Assembly (NCBI GenBank): GCA_028287785.1
Contig: JAQBOZ010000011.1
Location: 1-64,000, forward strand
DNA length: 64,000 nt
From: Chlorobiota bacterium
GTDB lineage: Bacteria > Bacteroidota > Ignavibacteria > OLB7
Direction: 5' to 3'
Shown here piece after piece: positions 37,337-46,445 of the stretch. A program made the position numbers and the translations under genes. Within the stretch, counting starts at the first letter, position 1. Every line of letters begins with the position of its first letter. The notes under the pieces are model-generated. The model made no database searches, was not told the origin of the DNA, and saw only the letters and a program-made list of their open reading frames with translations.

Positions 37337-37390
37337 TAGGAGATGAGAAACACAGGCGATGTGATGATGCGGCGCTGAACGTGGCATCGA

Positions 37391-37431
37391 AAACAGGCGG
37401 GCCGGAACTCCCTCGCGCGGAGCTCCGGCCC
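37391..37431 (-). terminator. Probable terminator after the fasciclin gene
   Basis: 13-bp stem GGGCCGGAGCTCC / GGAGTTCCGGCCC (minus-strand sense, one G-U pair) 17 nt past the stop, followed by GCCTGTTTT. The T-run is short and offset by four bases, so efficiency is uncertain. The symmetric stem could also stop transcription from pnkp. Confidence 0.55.
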
Positions 37432-37448
37432 TGCCTTTTCGCGCGGGA

Positions 37449-38120
37449 TTAACCCGGCATCAACACCGTGTCGATGACATGGATCACGCCGTTCGACTGA
37501 TAGACATCGCCGATCGTGACATGGGCTTTTCCACCCTTGGCGTCGGTCAAAAGAATCCTGTCGCCGTCCATGGTGGCCGTGATCATGCCGCCGTTGACCG
37601 TCTTGAGCATCGCCTTGCCGTTGCCGTCCTTGATCTGCTTCATAAGCCCGGCACCGTCGATCTTCCCCGCCACCACATGGTACGTCAGGATCTTCGTCAG
37701 CTTCTCCTTGTTCTCGGGCTTTACAAGCGTCTCCACCGTTCCCTTCGGGAGCTTGTCGAATGCCTCGTTCGTCGGCGCGAAGACGGTGAACGGGCCGGCG
37801 CCCTTCAACGTCGCCACCAGATCCGCTGCCTTCACTGCCGCCACCAGCGTGGTGTGATCCTTGGAGTTGACGGCGTTATCGACGATATCCTTGTTGGCAT
37901 ACATCGCGGCGCCGCCCACCATCGGGTTCTCCTTCGCGGGCATCGCCGCCATGGTGTCGGCGGTTTTCGCCGCGACCGTATCCATCGGCTTGGCCGGGGT
38001 GGATGCCATGGAGGTATCGGTCATCGCGCCATCCTTGGGCGCCCCGCTCTTGGAACATGCCGTGATGGAGAATGCGAGCGACGCTGAAATGGTCAGCGTC
38101 ATAAGAAGATTCGAGCGCAT
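37449..38120 (-). CDS. Fasciclin-domain lipoprotein
   Basis: 223 residues. The ATG at 38120 has AAGGA 8 nt upstream; an earlier ATG at 38129 sits inside that site. Lipobox SITAC-SKS (Cys ~22). Then a Thr/Ala/Met-rich linker and one FAS1 domain ~85-220: TTLVAAVKAADLVATLKGAG, PFTVFAPTNEAFDKLP, LTKILTYHVVAGKI, NGVIHVIDTVLMPG. FAS1 domains mediate adhesion at cell surfaces and in extracellular matrix. Anchored by lipid to the envelope; partner unknown. Confidence 0.92.
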   Translation of the reverse strand: MRSNLLMTLTISASLAFSITACSKSGAPKDGAMTDTSMASTPAKPMDTVAAKTADTMAAMPAKENPMVGGAAMYANKDIVDNAVNSKDHTTLVAAVKAADLVATLKGAGPFTVFAPTNEAFDKLPKGTVETLVKPENKEKLTKILTYHVVAGKIDGAGLMKQIKDGNGKAMLKTVNGGMITATMDGDRILLTDAKGGKAHVTIGDVYQSNGVIHVIDTVLMPG

Positions 38121-38285
38121 GATGTGCATCCTTAATGGTTGGCAGCAGATCGGGCTCCGGCCCGCAGCCGGAGTCCCCACCGGGCGTCCGGCTGGTATCT
38201 CTGCATGAGGAATTAAACTGTTTGATGCTAGATACGGGAGAACGGCCGGGATGGATTGCGGAGGCGCGAAAAAGTGCGGAGTGAT

Positions 38286-38525
38286 GGTAATGGCTCATGT
38301 TGAGACTGGATGCATTGTGCCCGGCATCATGGAAAGTATTCTTCTCCACAGCCCCATGGGGGCGAGCCGGTTGTAGCGATGCCATGTCTATCATGATCTC
38401 AAGCTCCGTCGGAGCGTACCTTTCCACCTGCGTACGGGGATGGTACGCTCCCATGCAGCTTGAGTGAGAAAAAGAGAACGTTGGTGCTACAACCGGCGCG
38501 CTCCTCTGGAGCTTGAAGAGAGATG
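38286..38525. repeat. Partial copy of MITE-like repeat (family B)
   Basis: Left terminus GGTAATGGCTC at 38286, the CCGGTTGTAGCGATG arm, hairpins GCTCC-GTC-GGAGC and GCTCCCATGCAGC, then GCTACAACCGGCGCGCTCC. The right terminal repeat is missing, so the copy is truncated near 38525. The 475-bp gap between the fasciclin and cupin genes is mostly this repeat and the fasciclin leader. Confidence 0.75.
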
Positions 38526-38595
38526 GCCGGCGGGTTGACGCCGAACGTTATCTTCGAGGCTCGTTGCCGGAACGATCAACAAAACGACATCTGTC

Positions 38596-38952
38596 ATGGG
38601 TTCGCTCGAAAAAGTCGATATCGCCGGGAAACTGGACCGGATTACCGAGTATTATCATCCTCATATCGCCGGGGAGTTGAACGGCCAGCATGTAAAGCTG
38701 GCGAAGCTGAAGGGGCCGTTCGTCTGGCACAGCCACCAGCATGAGGATGAGATGTTCCTGGTGGTGAAGGGGGAGCTGCGCGATGGGGATATCACCCTGC
38801 GCGCCGGGGAGTTCCTGATTGTCCCCCGCGGCGTGGAGCATATGCCGGTTGCCGATGAGGAAGTCCATCTGATGCTCTTCGAGCCCGCCGGCACGCTCAA
38901 CACCGGCGATGTGCGGAATGAGCTGACGGTGGATGATCCCGGGCGCATCTGA
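38596..38952 (+). CDS. Small cupin-domain protein
   Basis: 118 residues, a single cupin fold. The metal motif HSHQHEDEMFLVVKGEL carries His and Glu ligands, and the second motif is LRAGEFLIVPRGVEHMPVADEE. Family members of this size bind a divalent metal and act as enzymes or sensors; the substrate is not apparent. It stands alone between two decayed copies of the family B repeat. No clear ribosome binding site. Confidence 0.88.
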   Translation: MGSLEKVDIAGKLDRITEYYHPHIAGELNGQHVKLAKLKGPFVWHSHQHEDEMFLVVKGELRDGDITLRAGEFLIVPRGVEHMPVADEEVHLMLFEPAGTLNTGDVRNELTVDDPGRI

Positions 38953-38965
38953 GCCCCATCTTCCG

Positions 38966-39125
38966 TGATCTGGCGCGTACCGTTGTTCATGACTGCGGGG
39001 CTAGTACGCTCCGATGGAGCTGGGGCGGGGCATGGGATCATCGTCGCCATAACCGGCGCGCTTCTCTGGAGCCTGAAGAGCGATGAAGGGATCGATGATC
39101 GTTCAGGGTGCCGGATGATGGATGC
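38966..39125. repeat. Decayed copy of MITE-like repeat (family B)
   Basis: Retains GTACGCTCCGATGGAGC, CATAACCGGCGCGCTTC, a CTGGAGCCTGAAGAGCGA segment and GATCGTTCAGG, with several substitutions and no clean termini. It fills most of the 284-bp gap before the YbjQ gene run. Confidence 0.6.
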
Positions 39126-39236
39126 AGACTGATCCCTTCCCGATGAAATTTCGTGCGGCGTAACGGCCGATTTTCTTAAACTTGGCGATGCGCTCCCCGG
39201 AGCCGCCGTGAACGATCAACATGTTCGGGAGGAGTA

Positions 39237-39638
39237 ATGCTGGAAAGCTTCGATGATCAGTCGCTACAGTTCAACGTGCTTGCCGCCACGCTCAGGATGG
39301 AGGGAGGGGAGGCGTCCGACATGCTGGAGCTTCTCGCGGGAAAGCTGGAGGCGGCCATCCCGTCGCACACGGAGGTGAAGCGGAGCGGCGGGCTTTTCTC
39401 CCGTCGGCAGACCGTTCAGGAGATCGCCGTTGATTTCGATGATCAGACCTACAGGATCGTGCGGGGAAAGCACGGCGCGCCGTCGGCGACGATAGCGCGG
39501 AAGGTGCGGGGGATTGTGCTGAGGACCACGGAGACGCCGCTGGCCGCGTGGACCGACGAGCTGGCCGGGGAGCTTTTCCGGATGGCCGAGCGGAGCATCG
39601 AAACGAAGGAAGCACTACAGAAACTTATCCTGGGATAA
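39237..39638 (+). CDS. Conserved hypothetical protein leading a YbjQ gene run
   Basis: 133 residues with a strong ribosome binding site (GGGAGGAG just before the ATG). Alpha/beta pattern: MLELLAGKLEAAIPSHTEVKRS, then a basic RRQTVQEIAVDFDDQTYRIVRG, TIARKVRGIVLRTTETPLAAW and a C-terminal helix. From memory, similar small proteins precede YbjQ genes in actinobacteria, but I cannot check this. Its stop is 4 bp before the next gene, so the two are co-translated. Function unknown. Confidence 0.75.
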   Translation: MLESFDDQSLQFNVLAATLRMEGGEASDMLELLAGKLEAAIPSHTEVKRSGGLFSRRQTVQEIAVDFDDQTYRIVRGKHGAPSATIARKVRGIVLRTTETPLAAWTDELAGELFRMAERSIETKEALQKLILG

Positions 39639-39642
39639 CCGC

Positions 39643-40605
39643 ATGCTCTTCGGACGGAAGAATGACAATGCCGATCCGGTCGCCGAGGGGCTGGCCGAAC
39701 TGCGCCACAAGCGGGGGCTGGATGCCCTGGAGAAGGGAGTTGTTTCTCCCGATACGCTCGAACGGTTCAGATCCGGGCCGGCGCACGGCGATCTGACCTG
39801 CAATGAATTTCTCCTGACGCGCGAGGCGGGAGGGGAGCAGCTCGGCATGGTGATGGGAAGCTCCTTCTACAAGTTCAACTATCTCGGGCTGCGGGGAGGA
39901 TCGCGCCCCACCTCATCGGGGGAGCTTTCCGGCCTTACCGGGGCCATGATCGAGGCCCGCCGGCTGGCGCTTCACCGGATGAAGCAGGAGGCGGCGGCGC
40001 TGGGCGCCAACGGCGTGATCGGCGTCCGCCTGACGGTGAAGCGGAAGGCGTGGGACAGAAGTCATCTGGAGTTCACCGCCATCGGCACGGCGATCCGGCT
40101 CCCCGATTATCCGCCGATGGCCGATCCCTTTACAAGCGATCTCTCCGGGCAGGACTTCTGGAAGCTCCAGAAGGCTGGCTATCTTCCGCGCGGCCTTGTG
40201 TTCGGCCTGAGCTGCTACTATGTCGCCACCCGCTCCAGCACGATGCAGGTGCTGACCAATGTGTGGGCCGCAGGGCAGGCCAATCAGGAGATCACTCAGT
40301 TTACGGCGGGGCTGAGCAAGGCGCGGGATATCGCCGTCAAGCGGCTTCGGGCGGAGACGGAGCATATCATGGGTGAGGGGACCGTGGGGATGGAGATCGA
40401 TTACGAGGTGGAGGAGAACGAATACGAGTATGGCAATACCAAGTACATCGATCTGATCATCACCTTCTCCGCGCTTGGAACCGCGATCATCCGCAACCCG
40501 CACGTAACCCCGGACCCCGCGCCATCGTCGCTGATCATCATCGATCTGGCGAGCGGCGGAAGCGGCCCGCTCCGGAACGCGGCCGCAAAGGAGACGCATC
40601 AGTAG
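39643..40605 (+). CDS. Protein with two YbjQ-type (heavy-metal-binding) domains
   Basis: 320 residues. After a ~45-residue leader come two YbjQ/DUF74-like repeats: LTCNEFLLTREAGGEQLGMVMGS with ALHRMKQEAAALGANGVIGVRL (~46-155), and [22 protein letters not shown] with IAVKRLRAETEHIMGEGTVGMEID (~160-290). Each ends in an IGTAI or LGTAI strand. The family forms pentamers in solved structures and is annotated as heavy-metal-binding on weak grounds. No Cys-rich metal site is visible here. Part of a run with 39237 and 40677. Confidence 0.85.
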   Translation: MLFGRKNDNADPVAEGLAELRHKRGLDALEKGVVSPDTLERFRSGPAHGDLTCNEFLLTREAGGEQLGMVMGSSFYKFNYLGLRGGSRPTSSGELSGLTGAMIEARRLALHRMKQEAAALGANGVIGVRLTVKRKAWDRSHLEFTAIGTAIRLPDYPPMADPFTSDLSGQDFWKLQKAGYLPRGLVFGLSCYYVATRSSTMQVLTNVWAAGQANQEITQFTAGLSKARDIAVKRLRAETEHIMGEGTVGMEIDYEVEENEYEYGNTKYIDLIITFSALGTAIIRNPHVTPDPAPSSLIIIDLASGGSGPLRNAAAKETHQ

Positions 40606-40676
40606 CGGGGGGAATCCATGCATTCCCCTCCCGGCCCCAAACCTCAACATCCTATCGGAACCAGAAGAGGAATCCT

Positions 40677-41480
40677 ATGGCGGATAACAAGACCCAAAGC
40701 GATCTGCCGGCCCATGCCGGCGAACGTCTCAACCTTCTACGCGGCTGCTTCACCAGCGATCTCTCGGTCAACGAGTTCCTGCTGGTGAAGGAGGCGGGCT
40801 TCGAGCCGCTTGGAATGGTGGTCGGCAGCTCGATCTATCACACCGGATACCAGGCGCGCCAGTGGAGCCGGAACGAGGAGATGGTGGTGCTGACCCAGGC
40901 GATGTACCACGCGCGCGAGCTGGCGATGGAGCGGATGGAGGAGGAGGCGAAGATGCTCGGCGCCGATGGCGTGGTCGGGGTGCGGCTGGAGACGAAGCAT
41001 CTCGGGTTCGGCGAGCATCTGATGGAGTTCGTGGCGATCGGCACGGCCGTGCGCGCGACCGATACATCGGTCAGCTACCGCGCCGTCGGGGATAACCCGT
41101 TCACGAGCGATCTCTCCGGCCAGGATTTCTGGACGCTGCTGAAGGCCGGCTACCGTCCGGTCGGCCTGGTGATGGGGAACTGCGTCTTCCATGTGGCGCA
41201 TCAGAGCATCGGGCAGTGGTTCAGCAGCGCGGGGCAGAACACGGAGATGGTGAATTTCACGCAGGCGCTCTACGAGGCCCGCGAGCTGGCGATGGAGCGG
41301 ATGCAGATGGAGGCGAGGACGCTGGAGGCGGCCGGCATCGTTGGCGTGCAGTTGCACGAGGGGAGCTATCAATGGCATTCCCATGTGATCGAGTTCTTTT
41401 CGATCGGCACGGCGATCGTTCCGATCAGGGAAAACCATCATATACCGGCCCCGCAACTTGTGCTTTCACTTAACACATGA
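40677..41480 (+). CDS. Second two-domain YbjQ-type protein
   Basis: 267 residues with AGAGGA upstream. Two YbjQ-like repeats: [27 protein letters not shown] with [20 protein letters not shown], and [27 protein letters not shown] with [20 protein letters not shown]. Repeats within this protein resemble each other and those of the 39643 gene, implying duplication of a domain and then of the gene. Its TGA overlaps the next gene's ATG (ATGA), so a dienelactone hydrolase is translationally coupled to it. Confidence 0.85.
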   Translation: MADNKTQSDLPAHAGERLNLLRGCFTSDLSVNEFLLVKEAGFEPLGMVVGSSIYHTGYQARQWSRNEEMVVLTQAMYHARELAMERMEEEAKMLGADGVVGVRLETKHLGFGEHLMEFVAIGTAVRATDTSVSYRAVGDNPFTSDLSGQDFWTLLKAGYRPVGLVMGNCVFHVAHQSIGQWFSSAGQNTEMVNFTQALYEARELAMERMQMEARTLEAAGIVGVQLHEGSYQWHSHVIEFFSIGTAIVPIRENHHIPAPQLVLSLNT

Positions 41481-42343
41481 TCGATATGAATGACCAGCAT
41501 GATGCCCCGGAGCGCGGGGACGGGATTTCGAGGAGGACGTTCGTGATGACGACGCTCGCGGCGGGGTTCGCGCTTGCGGTGCAGCCGATTGCCGAGGGGC
41601 ACATCATCACCGACGACAAGGCCCTCGTGGCCGGAGAGGTGCGGATTCCGGTGGGGGAGGAGATGATACCGGCCTACAGGGCGATGCCGGAGGGGAAGGG
41701 GCCGTTTCCGGTGGTGCTGGTGGTTCAGGAGATCTTCGGCGTGCACGAGCATATCCGCGATGTCTGCCGCCGGTTTGCGCGGGTAGGCTACATGGCCGTG
41801 GCTACCGAGCTGTTCGCGCGGCAGGGGGATGTCTCGAAGATGAGCGATATGCAGGATATCATGAAGGTGGTGGCGCAGGTGCCGGACGCGCAGGTGCTGG
41901 GCGATCTTGACGCCACAGTCGCGTGGGCGGCGAACAACGGCGGCGATACCGGACGGCTCGGGATCACCGGCTTCTGCTGGGGCGGGCGGATCGTCTGGCT
42001 CTACGCCGCGCACAACCCGAACGTGAAGGCCGGCGGCGCATGGTACGGTCGCCTGACCGGGGCCACAACGCCGTTGCAGCCGCAGCATCCGCTGGATATC
42101 GCCTCAACGCTGAAGACCCCCGTGCTGGGGCTCTACGGCGGAAAGGATCAGGGCATTCCGGTGGATACCGTGGAGCAGATGCGGGCGGCGCTGAAGAGGA
42201 CCGGCAACCCATCGGAGATCATGGTCTATCCCGATGCCGGACACGCATTCTTCGCCGACTACCGTCCGAGCTATAACGAGAAGGCGGCGAAGGACGGATG
42301 GCGACGGCTCCTGGAATGGTTCAGGAAATGCGGCGTGGCGTGA
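41477..42343 (+). CDS. Tat-exported dienelactone hydrolase family protein
   Basis: 288 residues. The N-terminus carries a Tat signal ([19 protein letters not shown]). Alpha/beta hydrolase fold with the dienelactone-hydrolase triad: Cys in [10 protein letters not shown], Asp in [10 protein letters not shown], His in [16 protein letters not shown]. The family opens lactone rings such as dienelactone, and many members act on other esters. The twin-Arg signal places it in the periplasm. Its start overlaps the stop of the preceding YbjQ gene, which is an unusual partnership. Confidence 0.9.
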   Translation: MIDMNDQHDAPERGDGISRRTFVMTTLAAGFALAVQPIAEGHIITDDKALVAGEVRIPVGEEMIPAYRAMPEGKGPFPVVLVVQEIFGVHEHIRDVCRRFARVGYMAVATELFARQGDVSKMSDMQDIMKVVAQVPDAQVLGDLDATVAWAANNGGDTGRLGITGFCWGGRIVWLYAAHNPNVKAGGAWYGRLTGATTPLQPQHPLDIASTLKTPVLGLYGGKDQGIPVDTVEQMRAALKRTGNPSEIMVYPDAGHAFFADYRPSYNEKAAKDGWRRLLEWFRKCGVA

Positions 42344-42361
42344 AAGGCGTCGCTGAACAAC

Positions 42362-42411
42362 CGAAGCCCCGCGATAAACGCCCTGTACCGGCGCTCCACC
42401 GCGGGGCTTCG
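42362..42411. terminator. Perfect 12-bp stem-loop between convergent genes
   Basis: CGAAGCCCCGCG (42362-42373) and CGCGGGGCTTCG (42400-42411) are perfectly complementary across a 26-nt loop. It lies 18 bp past the dienelactone hydrolase stop and faces the convergent gene ending at 42559. No T-run on either side, so a bidirectional terminator role is likely but not certain. Confidence 0.5.
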
Positions 42412-42568
42412 CTGTCTGATGGGGAGGCTGTTTCAGCCCGTTCTGCGCGGCATCCTGGCGGAGCATATCAAGGATATGCTCCAGCTTTGCACGTTCGGCC
42501 GCGTCGGTCGTCGTGGAGATCGATTTCATCAGGTCCGCCTCCACGTTCTTCCGCACGCTCACGGGCAT
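42412..42568 (-). other. Overlapping out-of-frame continuation after the 42559 gene
   Basis: An ATG overlapping the stop of the 42559 gene by 10 bp opens a frame with protein-like sequence (VRKNVEADLMKSISTTTDAAERA, then LEHILDMLRQDAAQNG). It then runs without a stop through the stem-loop and into the opposite-strand hydrolase gene. It is either a small second cistron whose stop is lost or the true C-terminus of the 42559 protein after a frameshift. Confidence 0.3.
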
Positions 42569-43254
42569 TGTTTCGCCGGCGTTGCCGTGGTCCGGGGGAT
42601 GGTATCATATGTCACCTTCATCTGCATCTCCTCGAACTTCGGGTTCGTTTCGGTCACGAAGTTCAACTGGCGCTGATCGGTGCTCACCTGCAATGCCGGT
42701 TCGAACCGTTTCAGCACAATCCGATGCCCGATGGAATCGCCGCCGATCGTGAGCGTCACGATCCCATCCCCGCTCTTCATCTTCCGGTTCCCATCCTTCA
42801 CGATGACATCGCGCAATGAAAACCAGATGCTGGCGAAGTCCTCGCGTTCCCGCCTCGGCATGCTCTCCAGGAACTCCTGCCCGCGCTCGATGACGAACCC
42901 GGTCCGCCATTCCCCGTGATCCGCATCCACGCCGGATGCCGACGATGGAATCCCCCCTGTCCGGGAGACGGAGCCGAACCACATGCCGGGCTTGTCGCCG
43001 GCGGCAATGAACATATCCTCCGCGTCCGGTGTGTTCTCCCCGGAGAAGGTCGGGATGGCGCGGTAGAGCACATGACTGGTATCCTCCCCCCAGCATTTCA
43101 CGATCCTCCCGTTTTCGAACATCGCCATGATCCACCATGTTCCGCCGCCGGATGTGCGACCGCAACTGTAGCGGTAGTCGGGCGTTGCGCCCGCGACCGT
43201 GGCGGATATCAGCAACAGGGCGATAAGTGCCGGGATGCACCGATTGTTCCTCAT
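42559..43254 (-). CDS. Secreted hypothetical protein
   Basis: 231 residues from the ATG at 43254. Signal peptide 1-24 (MRNNRCIPALIALLLISATVAGA). The mature part has YSCGRTSGGGTWWIMAMFENGRIVKCW near its start (two cysteines), a beta-rich middle and TLTIGGDSIGHRIVLKRFEP. No family recognised. The end may be altered by a frameshift, since a protein-like frame continues just past it. Confidence 0.65.
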   Translation of the reverse strand: MRNNRCIPALIALLLISATVAGATPDYRYSCGRTSGGGTWWIMAMFENGRIVKCWGEDTSHVLYRAIPTFSGENTPDAEDMFIAAGDKPGMWFGSVSRTGGIPSSASGVDADHGEWRTGFVIERGQEFLESMPRREREDFASIWFSLRDVIVKDGNRKMKSGDGIVTLTIGGDSIGHRIVLKRFEPALQVSTDQRQLNFVTETNPKFEEMQMKVTYDTIPRTTATPAKQCP

Positions 43255-43438
43255 GGTATTCGATAATATGTGAAAGGGATGTTGCAAAGGCGGGGCAACC
43301 ATACGGCATTCCTCCGGGGATTACACCGGAAAAATCCGGTGTGAAGAAATTTCCGCACTCTCCGGCAATTCCCGGTCGGCAGCATCGTCGTGACGGGCGC
43401 GCGATTTCACGGGCCGATGCCGTCGGGGGCGCCGTCGC

Positions 43439-43725
43439 GGTCGTGACTCAGTTATAATGCCTGGAATTCCGGGCGGCCCCAGCCCTGCCGGCCCCATCGG
43501 GGCGTACCGGTTGTAGAAACGCCGCCCCCATGATTCCAAGCTCCATAGGAGCGTGCCATCCTGTCGGCATGTGAGGATGGTACGCTCCTATGGAGCTTGA
43601 GTGGGACGTGGATGTATCGATGCTACAACCGGCACGCTCCTGACGGAGCTTGAAGAGTGATCGGAGGATCATCGGTAGAGCATTGCGCTGTCAACCGGAG
43701 GGCTGGATTCAAATCGAGCCACTAC
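43439..43725. mobile_element. MITE-like element, full copy B2
   Basis: 287 bp, termini GGTCGTGACTC / GAGCCACTAC. Flanked by a perfect 10-bp direct repeat GCGCCGTCGC at 43429-43438 and 43726-43735. Same internal plan as copy B1: CCGGTTGTAG arm, hairpins GCTCC-ATA-GGAGC and GCTCC-TAT-GGAGC, then GCTACAACCGG. No coding capacity. It occupies about half of the 645-bp gap upstream of the PNGase F-like gene; nothing else is seen apart from a candidate promoter. Confidence 0.88.
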
Positions 43726-43742
43726 GCGCCGTCGCGGTCGCT

Positions 43743-43772
43743 TGGTTCTCGATTCGCGCGGTGCTATGTTTC
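43743..43772 (+). promoter_or_regulatory. Candidate Bacteroidota-type promoter for the PNGase F-like gene
   Basis: TTG (43743-43745), 19-nt spacer, TATGTTTC (43765-43772), seven of eight matches to TAnnTTTG. It lies ~130 nt before the chosen start and directly beyond the right target duplication of repeat copy B2. Confidence 0.4.
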
Positions 43773-43899
43773 TGGCTTCACGCGCGCAGGAGCCGGCCTT
43801 CAGGCTCTTCGTTCGTAACACTCCCGCTCCGTCCGCGGCCCCGATCCAATTATCGTGGCGATGCGTTTCAATCAATCATCTATTCCACTCCGGCGATCC

Positions 43900-46212
43900 A
43901 TGAGATCCTTGAGAACGACGTACACGGTTTCGCTCAGCCTCGCAATGGCCCTCATCACGGTGGGCGTCCTCCTTCTCGGCGCCGTCTCCGCGTCCGCGAA
44001 GCCGGGGGATACCACCAGGGTGAAGGTGTTCGATCAATATCTCTGGACCTATTACGGAAGCCAGAACCGGTGGGGGATATTCCCCGGCAGGGACCATCGG
44101 TACGAGAAGATCCTGATGCATTATCATCTGAAGTGCCCGACGGGAACCTGCGGACAGTGGGATTACACCACCAATGTCTTTCTTGATCGCCATACCGGAA
44201 GGATCGATTCATCCATTCAGAAAGCTCCCAGCTTCACGGTCGATGGCGGCACCAGGGATTCGCTCCCCTTCCGTCGCGATACCACGCGGACCTACACATA
44301 CAACAGCAAGACCAAGCTGACCGATTCCGCCGTGAACAAGCCGGTGAAGGTGATCTTCTTCCGCGATCCGGCCCATCCGTTCAAGGCCACCGATTCGATG
44401 AACGTCTGGCCCGCCGGATATTACAACCGTCGCTACAACGCCACCGGCGCCGTCATCGATTCCTTTTACGTGCGGGGGGATTCGGTTCTGCATCTGGCCT
44501 ACAGGGATGTCTACGTGCCGTTCGAGGTGCTGGAGGAGTTCGAGATGGGGCGGCTGATCACCCCGTACGGCCAGTGGTTCCCGCAGGGGCAGGAGTTCGT
44601 CTGGACGTTCGATGTCACCGATTACGCCTACCTGCTGCACGACTCCGTCGATATCCGCTCGTTCTACGACGGATATTCGCAGGGATCGCTCTTCTCGCTC
44701 GATTTCGAGATGGTGGAGGGGACGCCGGCGAAGGATGTCTTCAGGATCGAGAATCTGTACGATGGCTATTTCGCCTACGGCAACCCGAACGATCCGATCG
44801 AGAACCATCTGCCGCCGAAGACCGTCGCGATCGATCCGGCATCGACCTCCACATCGTTGAAGATCACGACCACCGGGCATGGGTTCGGCGGCACTGATGA
44901 CGCGGCGGAGTTCTCCAACAAGACGCACACGGTGGATGTGAACGGCACCCTGCGCTTCACCCAGCATCTCTGGCGCGATGACTGCGGCCAGAACCCCGTC
45001 TATCCGCAGGCGGGCACCTGGTACTTCCAGCGCGGCGGCTGGTGCCCCGGCTCCGATGTCCGGCCGGATGTATACGATCTTACACCGTTTGTCACCCCCG
45101 GAAAGGATGCGGTGATCGACTACAACATGGAGCCGTTCGTCAACGAGGATCTCTCGCACGGGGCAACCTATATCGTCCACGCGCAGGTGATGTACGCCAC
45201 CGGGCCGAACTTCCAGAACGACGCGACGATCGATGAGATCAGGACGCCGAGCCAGGATTTCCGCTATCGCAGGATGAACCCGATATGCAGCGATGCAAAC
45301 CCGCTGATCGTGATCCGGAACACCGGCGCAAAGCCGCTCACCGATCTGACGATCAACTATGGCGTCAGCGGCGGGGCATCCGGCAGCTACAAGTGGAAGG
45401 GGAAGCTGGCGTTCATGGAGGCCACGGAGGTGAGCCTTCCCGGCATCGATCTGGGGAGCGGCGACGGTCGGTTTACGGCGACCGTGGAGAGCCCGAACGG
45501 CGTGGCCGATGAATATCCATCGAACAACTCGATGACATCGGCCTACACGGTTCCGCATACCTACTCCAGTACCGTCTACCTGACGCTGAAGACCGATGAT
45601 GTCCCGGCGATCGGCGGGACCACCAACGGCATCGCCTACGAGGTGCGCGCGCTCGACGGAACGGTCCTCTACCAGCGGGATGGCTTCGACGACAACAAGC
45701 TGATTCGCGATACGTTCAAGCTGGCCGATGGCTGCTACCAGTTTGTGATCACCGACCTTCAGATCGGCGACGGGCTCTATCCCATCTACCAGGGCTCGAC
45801 GCCCGGCTACTATCTTATGAAGGACAGTCGGAACCAGACGATCGTCAACGCCAACGCCACCAATCATCTGGCGAACTTCGGCGATCGCGAGATCATCCCC
45901 TTCTCCGTTTCCTCGGCCCTCTCCTCGGTCGATGAGAAGAACGCCGGTTCCGATAATGCCTTCGCCGTCTTTCCAAACCCGACCACGGGGGAACTGACGG
46001 TCGATCTTCCCTCGTCGGCCATCGTCGCGGGGAAGCAGGCCAGCATCCGCGTCATGACGCTGCTGGGAACGCAGGTGACTGCCACTGCACTTCAGGGGGG
46101 GGCGCGGAGCCTGAGCGTCGATCTGGGCGGCCAGCCGTCCGGCGTCTACATCGTGCAGTATATCGCCGGAGAGAAGCTCCTTTCCCGTCGTGTCCTTCTG
46201 ATGCGCCCGTAA
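43900..46212 (+). CDS. Peptide-N-glycosidase F-like protein with T9SS tail
   Basis: 770 residues from the ATG at 43900, which starts a signal peptide (MRSLRTTYTVSLSLAMALIT); in-frame ATGs at 43855 and 43861 are possible. The opening region (RVKVFDQYLWTYYGSQ, then RYEKILMHYHLKCPTGTCGQWDYTTNVFL) matches PNGase F-related proteins. A second lobe contains QHLWRDDCGQNPVYPQAGTW and RGGWCPGSDV. An Ig-like stretch (NPLIVIRNTGAKPLTDLTINYG) precedes the type-A T9SS domain (VFPNPTTGELTVDLP ... QPSGVYIVQYIAG). PNGase F removes N-glycans from asparagine; whether this member is active is not certain. Confidence 0.85.
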   Translation: MRSLRTTYTVSLSLAMALITVGVLLLGAVSASAKPGDTTRVKVFDQYLWTYYGSQNRWGIFPGRDHRYEKILMHYHLKCPTGTCGQWDYTTNVFLDRHTGRIDSSIQKAPSFTVDGGTRDSLPFRRDTTRTYTYNSKTKLTDSAVNKPVKVIFFRDPAHPFKATDSMNVWPAGYYNRRYNATGAVIDSFYVRGDSVLHLAYRDVYVPFEVLEEFEMGRLITPYGQWFPQGQEFVWTFDVTDYAYLLHDSVDIRSFYDGYSQGSLFSLDFEMVEGTPAKDVFRIENLYDGYFAYGNPNDPIENHLPPKTVAIDPASTSTSLKITTTGHGFGGTDDAAEFSNKTHTVDVNGTLRFTQHLWRDDCGQNPVYPQAGTWYFQRGGWCPGSDVRPDVYDLTPFVTPGKDAVIDYNMEPFVNEDLSHGATYIVHAQVMYATGPNFQNDATIDEIRTPSQDFRYRRMNPICSDANPLIVIRNTGAKPLTDLTINYGVSGGASGSYKWKGKLAFMEATEVSLPGIDLGSGDGRFTATVESPNGVADEYPSNNSMTSAYTVPHTYSSTVYLTLKTDDVPAIGGTTNGIAYEVRALDGTVLYQRDGFDDNKLIRDTFKLADGCYQFVITDLQIGDGLYPIYQGSTPGYYLMKDSRNQTIVNANATNHLANFGDREIIPFSVSSALSSVDEKNAGSDNAFAVFPNPTTGELTVDLPSSAIVAGKQASIRVMTLLGTQVTATALQGGARSLSVDLGGQPSGVYIVQYIAGEKLLSRRVLLMRP

Positions 46213-46258
46213 GGCCGGTTCCGTCTGGCGGGCCATGTCGCCGGTGGCGATGATGACC

Positions 46259-46290
46259 GGCTCTCCCCATGATGGGCTATGGGGAGGGCC
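46259..46290. other. Stem-loop after the PNGase F-like gene
   Basis: GGCTCTCCCCAT / ATGGGGAGGGCC, 11 of 12 pairs (12 with G-U), 8-nt loop, 46 nt past the stop. There is no T-run. It may protect the 3' end or help termination. Confidence 0.4.
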
Positions 46291-46445
46291 ATCCACGTCC
46301 TATATTGCCTTATCACCGTGAGCCGTTACGCTCCACACCCCAGGCTGTCCGGCACATCATGAGCTGAATGAGTGATCGATACATCGGCGATCGTGAGCCG
46401 TGGATCGATCCACGATAACCATACATTATCATCAGGAACGGAGAA

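Noticed and set aside
44209-46296. 695-codon minus-strand frame over the PNGase F-like gene
   Set aside because: Shadow frame; the plus strand has signal peptide, family motifs and a T9SS tail.
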